64,000 bases of DNA. Origin: Prionace glauca. Lineage: Eukaryota; Chordata; Chondrichthyes; Carcharhiniformes; Carcharhinidae. The number at the start of each line of letters is the position of its first letter. The first letter of the stretch is position 1. A program made the position numbers and the translations under genes. The DNA lies in contig CM075726.1 in assembly GCA_037974335.1 (NCBI GenBank), positions 8,940,389 to 9,004,388 on the forward strand. Reading direction: 5' to 3'. The notes under the pieces are model-generated. The model was not told where the DNA came from and made no database searches. It saw nothing but the letters and a program-made list of their open reading frames with translations. Below, piece after piece: positions 58,459 to 64,000 of the stretch.

Positions 58459-59358
58459 GATGATGACACCAAAGTCGGAGGTGTGGTAGATTGTGAGGAA
58501 GGGTGTCATAGTTTGCAGGATGACTTAGATAGGTTGCAGAGCTGGGCTGAGAGGTGGCGGATGGAGTTTAATGTGGAGAAGTGTGAGGTAATTCATTTCG
58601 GTAGGAATAACAGATGTGTTGAGTATAGGGCTAACGGGAGGACTTTGAATAGTGTGGAGGAGCAGAGGGATCTAGGTGTATGTGTACATAGATCCCTGAA
58701 AGTTGGGAATCAAGTGGATAAGGTTGTTAAGAAGGCATACGGAGTTTTGGCGTTTATTGGTAGGGGGATTAAATTTAGAAGTCGCAGCGTCATGATGCAA
58801 CTGTACACATCTCTGGTGTGGCCGCACTTGGAGTTTTGTGTGCAGTTCTGGTCCCCACATTACAGGAAGGATGTGGAGGCTTTGGAGAGGGTGCAGAGGA
58901 GGTTTACCAGGATGTTGCCTGGTATGGAGGGGAGATCCTATGAGGAGAGATTGAGAGATTTGGGGTTGTTTTCGCTGGAAAGAAGGCGGCTAAGAGGGGA
59001 TCTCATTGAAACATATAAGATGATTAGAGGTTTAGACAGGGTAGATAGTGATAGCCTTTTTCCTAGGATGGAGAAAGCTAGCACGAGGGGGCACGATTTT
59101 AAATTAAGGGGGGGTAGTTATAGGACAGATGTCAGGGGTAGGTTCTTTACCCAGAGGGTGGTGAGGGACTGGAATGCCCTGCCAGCTGCAGTTGTAAATG
59201 CACCTAGTTTGGGGGCGTTTAAAAGATCTGTGGATAGGTTTATGGATGAAAAGGGATTGGTTTAGGCTAGTGGGTCATTGTTTTGTAACTGGTCGGCGCA
59301 ACATCGAGGGCCGAAGGGCCTGTTCTGCGCTGTAATGTTCTATGTTCTATGTTCTATG
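58459..59358 (+). mobile_element. CR1 LINE subfamily A, 900 bp, specific to copy B
   Basis: One open frame of about 260 codons from CEEGCHSLQDDLDRLQ to DRFMDEKGLV and a 3' UTR ending in ttctatg repeats. 5'-truncated just after the FADD box (DDTKVGGVVD). Flanked by act at 58456-58458 and 59359-59361; copy A has the empty site. Young. Confidence 0.93.
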
Positions 59359-59800
59359 ACTCACTGAGTATGAGTTCCCCTGGTAACAGGCAGTGCCTGT
59401 CCATTCCTGAGCCTTGTATAAAGCAGGCCCTGGACTGGGCCTGCTGAATTGCAGTCCCAGGCAGGGCCTAGTGGATTGGAGATGCCTGATTGGGCTTCAT
59501 TACACTCTGGATTTGCTGCACCTACTGGAAATCTGCTGCTCCCAGACTGGGAGCTGAAATCCAGCCACCAGGTGTGTCAATGTGAGCCACTCAGTTATGT
59601 CACCACTTTTACAGGGAAATCAGGGGTGAGCAATAAATCTAGTTTGACGTCTAGTTTGCCCTGTACCATCCTGGTTTAAGGGCAATCCGTTCCGCACTGG
59701 CCCAGTGAATCATCAGCCATTCAGGAAGAAGATGCCCCATAAACGTCCTGGGATAGACGACAACTATCAGCATTGCCCACAAACCAAGAATGAACTCTTT

Positions 59801-59938
59801 ATCATAGAAACCCTACAGTACACAAGGAGGGCATTCAGCCCATCGAGCCTGCACTGACCACAATCCCACCTGTCCCCATAACCCCACATATTTACTCCGC
59901 TAATCCCTCTAACCTACCCATCCCGGGACACTAAGGGC
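59801..59938 (-). mobile_element. HE1-type SINE 3' fragment, copy B
   Basis: Orthologous in position to 35543-35690. 59359-59800 and 59939-60440 are duplicated intron. Confidence 0.65.
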
Positions 59939-60444
59939 CTGATTTTACCATTTGGAGTCTAAGGGCCGGATTCGGGTGGAATACAGATCCGAGCCGGGAA
60001 TCCACTTTGCAGCGTGCCCATAAGGTTTTTTACCGATTCCAGCCCGATTTGCGCTGTGGGCGGGGATTAGCTCTGCCGGAACGATTGGAGCTCTGAGAAA
60101 AAATTTGAGAAAGCTTACCCGGGTCAGGAAAGGAAAAAGATAACAAAAGCAGAGAGAGCGACTCTCGGACACAGATCAGCCCCTCGGGGTGGGTGGGGGA
60201 TGTCGGATGGATCTCTGGTGGGGCGGGCTGGTGGGTACGCTGCCACTCTATGGGCGATCGGTGGGGAGGATAGGGGGCTGCACGTCCACTCCGGGAGGAG
60301 GGATTTGTTCCTCCAGTGGGGAGGAGGGGTCACCTGCAGATTGGCAGTGGACCCCACTGCCCCCCCTCCACCAGAGATTCATCTGCCCCCCGGTATCAGT
60401 GAGTGATCGGGCCACACCCCAACACCACACAACAATTAGCCCTC

Positions 60445-62325
60445 TCGACACTCCCCCCAGAGATACATCTGACCTTCCTCCTCCCCCCAGAGATACATCT
60501 GACCCTCCTCCTCCCCCCAGAGATACATCTGACCCTCCTCCTCCCCCAGAGATACATCTGACCCTCCTCCCCCCCCCCAGAGATACATCTGACCCTCCTC
60601 CTCCCCCCAGAGATACATCTGACCCTCCTCCTCCCCCCAGAGATACATCTGACCCTCCTCCTCCCCCCAGAGATACATCTGACCCTCCTCCCCCCCCAGA
60701 GATACATCTGACCCTCCTCCTCCCCCCAGAGATACATCTGACCCTCCTCCCCCCCCAGAGATACATCTGACCCTCCTCCCCCCCCCAGAGATACATCTGA
60801 CCCTCCTCCTCTCCCTCCAGAGAGACATCTGACCCTCCTCCTCCCCCCAGAGATACATCTGACCCTCCTCCTCTCCCTCCAGAGAGACATCTGACCCTCC
60901 TCCCCCCCCCCGAGATACATCTGACCCTCCTCCTCTCCCTCCAGACATCTGACCCTCCTCCTCCCCGCAGAGATACATCTGACCCTCCTCCCCCCCAGAA
61001 ATACATCTGACCCTCCTCCTCCCCCCAGAGATACATCTGACCCTCCTCCCCCCCCAGAGATACATCTGACCCTCCTCCCCCCCCAGAGATACATCTGACC
61101 CTCCTCCCCCCCCCAGAGATACATCTGGCCCTCCTCCTCTCCCTCCAGAGAGACATCTGACCCTCCTCCTCCCCCCAGAGATACATCTGACCCTCCTCCT
61201 CTCCCTCCAGACATCTGACCCTCCTCCTCCCCGCAGAGATACATCTGACCCTCCTCCCCCCCCAAGAGATACATCTGACCCTCCTCCTCCCTCCCAGAGA
61301 TACATCTGACCCTCCTCCTCCCCCCCCAGAGATACATCTGACCTTCCTCCCCCCCCAGAGATACATCTGACCCTCCTCCTCTCCCTCCAGAGAGACATCT
61401 GACCCTCCCCACAGAGATACATCTGACCCTCCTCCTCCCCCCAGAGATACATCTGACCCTCCTCCCCCCCAGAGATACATCTGACCCTCCTCCCCCACCC
61501 AGAGATACATCTGACCCTCCTCCTCCCCCCAGAGATACATCTGACCCTCCTCCCCCCCAGAGATACATCTGACCCTCCTCCCCCGCCCAGAGATACATCT
61601 GACCCTCCTCCCCCCCCCCAGAGATACATCTGACCCTCCTCTTCCCCAGAGATACATCTGACCCTCCTCCTCCCCCCAGAGATACATCTGACCCTCCTCC
61701 TCCCCCCAGAGATACATCTGACCCTCCTCCCCCAAGAGATACATCTGACCCTCCTCCTCCCCCAGAGATACATCTGACCCTCCTCCTCCCCCAGAGATAC
61801 ATCTGACCCTCCTCCTCCCCCCAGAGATACATCAGACCCTCCTCCCCCCAGAGATACATCTGACCCTCCTCCTCCCCCCAGAGATACATCTGACCCTCCT
61901 CCTCCCCCCAGAGATACATCTGACCCTCCTCCCCCCCAGAGATACATCTGACCCTCCTCCCCCGCCCAGAGATACATCTGACCCTCCTCCTCCCCCCAGA
62001 GATACATCTGACCCTCCTCCTCCCCCCAGAGATACATCTGACCCTCCTCCTCCCCCCAGAGATACATCTGACCCTCCTCCCCCCCAGAGATACATCTGAC
62101 CCTCCTCCCCCGCCCAGAGATACATCTGACCCTCCTCCTCCCCCCAGAGATACATCTGACCCTCCTCCTCCCCCCAGAGATACATCTGTCCCTCCTCCTC
62201 CTCCCCCCAGAGATACATCTGACCCTCCTCCTCCCCCCAGAGATACATCTGACCCTCCTCCTCCCCCCCCCCCCCCCCCCCCCACCAGAGATACATCTGA
62301 CCTGCCTCCTCCTCTTCCCCACCCC
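60445..62325. repeat. Minisatellite 2 copy B, about 64 units
   Basis: Same 29-bp unit as 36206-37560, about 500 bp longer. Ends in a C run near 62262-62283. Long minus-strand frames of up to 684 codons reflect stop-free units. Confidence 0.95.
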
Positions 62326-62898
62326 CCCCCCCACAGGATGCTCTGATTTGCCTCCCCCTCCCCTGCCTCCCCACCCCCCACAGGATGCTCTGATTTGCCT
62401 CCCCCTCCCCTGCCTCCCCATCCCCCCAGAGGATGATCTGGGTCAGACACTGGTTGCAGCTCTGAAGCTGCTTCGGAGGTTCCCCTGCAGAATAGGAATC
62501 AGTTTCAGATTTATATTGAGCAGGTCGCTTACAGTGTGGATCCAGAATGGACCAGAAGACAGGAAAGTGGGAGAGTTGGGCAGGCGGTTCATTAAATCGA
62601 TTTCAATCCATGCTCATGTGTTTAAATCATTGGGCCGCCCAATTGGGGCACGGATCGGATCCGTCTCTGAATCAGGTGTCAGTAAAGTTGTGATTTGTTC
62701 AGATTCAGGTGCAGATCGTGCTAAAGCCCCAACGCCCAAATTTACAGCGATTTCAGGCGCAGATCTTTGGTAAAATTGGGTCCGAAGGCACAATTTATCC
62801 TGGCCAATCCCCCTCAGCTGCACATCTTTCAAACATTTGTGTTTGTGTTCGGATTGACTTTACATACAGTCTTGTATCGAATTTGAAATATTCCTCAC

Positions 62899-63291
62899 CT
62901 CTCATTATGAGATCTCCATGCTTCAATTCAAAAGCTCCTTCTTTTATGCCATGGAGCTCCATGCGACAGGTATATTTATTTCCCGTGTCCTTTTTTTTCA
63001 GCTGTTTGATGATGATTGAAGCTTTGTTCTTCCTCGGGTTTCCCAGCACTTGGTAACGATCCTCAATATTCTTCTTGATCAGATTCTGAAACTTTCTGTA
63101 CGTTGTGTTTTGTATTGGATGATTTATATAACTAAATATCACTTTCTTTTCTCTGAACCATTTAATCGTGATGTTACCATTATATCGGGAGTAAGGATGA
63201 ATGAACTTACAGAACAGAACAGTAGCTTTTCCTTCCCTACCCGTCACCTTCTCCGGTGTCTCCATGCTCCAGCCATTGCGATTGCTGCTAA
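62899..63291 (-). CDS. Gene B exon: V-set Ig domain V1, Siglec-15-like
   Basis: A 393-bp exon, phase 1-1, acceptor TTTTCCAG and donor GTGAGG, one codon longer than gene A's V1 because of a changed N-terminal block. The fold marks are kept: VLFCKFIHP, IKWFRE, RYQVLGNPRKN, YTCRMEL. The Arg expected to contact sialic acid is present. Ten further single-base differences from gene A were counted by eye across the exon and all ten alter the residue (for example Cys to Phe after the core Trp, and three charge changes around the E strand). The position upstream of V2 and C2+TM matches gene A. Confidence 0.82.
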
Positions 63292-64000
63292 CTGGAAAAC
63301 ACAAAGTGCTGTTTAAACACCTAACTGAGATGGAAGCTGTTACGGGGCTCTAATGGTGCCTTTCTTGTTCCATTCCCCTCAAGTAGCCAAACAAAGTAAC
63401 AGAGTGATTTGAAGATGAACTTTACCCCTGAATATCCATTCAGAGTAAAGAATTCAGAGATAAAAAGGCAATTAAAATCTCAGCTATGATTATAAATAAT
63501 TAGCATGCACCAATAACAGAATATGAGTTATCTCCATCCAATCACAGTTCATGTAACATCATATAAAAGTGTAATATTTAAAACCAATCACAATCATCTT
63601 ACAATTGCTTAATTATAATACCCAGGAGAGGTGAGCTTTTTATTGCCTCATTTGAGTATTATTCTGCCCGATCTTTACACATTCCAACTATGTCTACACA
63701 CATAGGGTCCTTGTCCAGTTCATGATGTAAAAGCCTTCTCCCAGCACAGTATCTTTCTCCCTCCTTTACCTGAAGGTCAGGTGTGGGGGACTAGTTGCTT
63801 GTAATAACCACCTTGTAATTATACATTGTGTAAGCTTTGTGATTTCTCCATGTTAACCCTTTCACTGGACAGTTATTCATGTGGTGATTATTTTCCTCCA
63901 TAATTATTAATATGGGTATTGATCTCCCTCAAGAGGCAATGGTTCCAACCCTTCAGGATTGGTCAAGAGTCTCCAGCCTAAGAAAGTCTATCCTTACCAT
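63292..64000. other. Sequence upstream of V1, copy B
   Basis: Nearly identical to 38550-39258. Gene B's leader exon should lie further right, outside the window. Confidence 0.6.

Larger units (their letters stand above)
51591..63291 (-). other. Gene B: paralogous Siglec-15-like receptor (partial gene span)
   Basis: Three exons, V1, V2 and C2+TM, lie in the same order, strand and phase as in gene A. The leader exon should lie beyond 64.0 kb. No counterpart of the four gene A tail exons was found between gene B's TM exon and gene A's leader. Gene B's helix contains an Arg, which gene A lacks. The two genes share near-identical introns, so they come from a recent tandem duplication. The simplest reading is a short-tailed or differently tailed partner of gene A, possibly signalling through an adaptor. 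Expression and tail usage cannot be judged from sequence. Confidence 0.72.
51650..64000. repeat. Segmental duplication copy B (continues past window)
   Basis: Partner of 24130-39258. It keeps about 440 bp at 55595-56035 that copy A lost, a longer minisatellite, and its own CR1 insertions at 52063-52620 and 58459-59358. Homology to copy A still runs at the last base of the window, so the right boundary is unknown. Confidence 0.88.

Noticed and set aside
60248-62450. Minus-strand open frames up to 684 codons
   Set aside because: Same minisatellite in copy B; three overlapping frames are all open, which is expected of the repeat and not of a gene.
1-64000. LTR retrotransposons or endogenous viral copies
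   Set aside because: All reverse transcriptase sequences seen are of the non-LTR type with APE-type endonuclease and CR1- or L2-like tails; no LTR pairs, capsid or envelope sequence was recognised.

Overview
The window reads as vertebrate, most likely shark or ray, nuclear DNA. Most of it is CR1-clade LINEs in several subfamilies, tRNA-derived SINEs of the HE1 type seen in elasmobranchs, L2-like LINE 3' ends and GC-rich minisatellites. Host coding sequence is confined to short exons with canonical splice sites, all on the minus strand. The organism call is an inference from the repeat families and from the Siglec-15-like receptor exons.

The central discovery is a tandem pair of immunoglobulin-superfamily receptor genes, read right to left. 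Gene A lies almost wholly inside the window: leader exon (43978-44026), Siglec-15-like V-set exon V1 (38160-38549), second V-set exon V2 (30294-30659), joint C2-set plus transmembrane exon (24073-24447), then four tiny cytoplasmic exons at 20398-20466, 17727-17795, 16430-16498 and 4916-4987. Every internal exon begins and ends in phase 1, so the chain reads through without a frame clash. The tail exons carry tyrosine motifs, two of them ITIM-like (LNYAVI, SVYSNV). No terminal exon was found. Gene B is a paralogue entering from the right: V1 (62899-63291), V2 (56404-56769), C2+TM (51591-51965); its leader is outside the window and no tail exons were found. A broken third TM exon lies at 50206-50272.

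The two genes arose from a tandem segmental duplication (at least 24.13-39.25 kb against 51.65-64.0 kb). The copies differ by later CR1 insertions (30738-33489 and the nested block 27012-29670 in A; 58459-59358 and 52063-52620 in B), by the length of a shared 29-bp minisatellite in the V1-V2 intron, and by a rearrangement that pasted an inverted 250-bp piece at 29671-29920. By eye, all 19 clear substitutions in the Ig-domain exons change an amino acid, several create or destroy N-glycosylation sequons, and the transmembrane segments differ: B carries an arginine, A does not. Together this suggests a paired inhibitory (A) and possibly activating (B) lectin-like receptor locus.

Layout: 1-4.9 kb nested CR1 copies and one SINE; 4.9-20.5 kb gene A tail exons spread through CR1 copies and a 41-45 bp minisatellite; 20.5-24 kb SINE fragments; 24-39.3 kb duplicated unit A; 39.3-44 kb CR1/SINE debris and the gene A leader; 44.2-51.5 kb intergenic LINE fragments plus an unidentified GC-richer block; 51.6-64 kb duplicated unit B. 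No tRNA, rRNA, CRISPR, LTR element or viral element was recognised.
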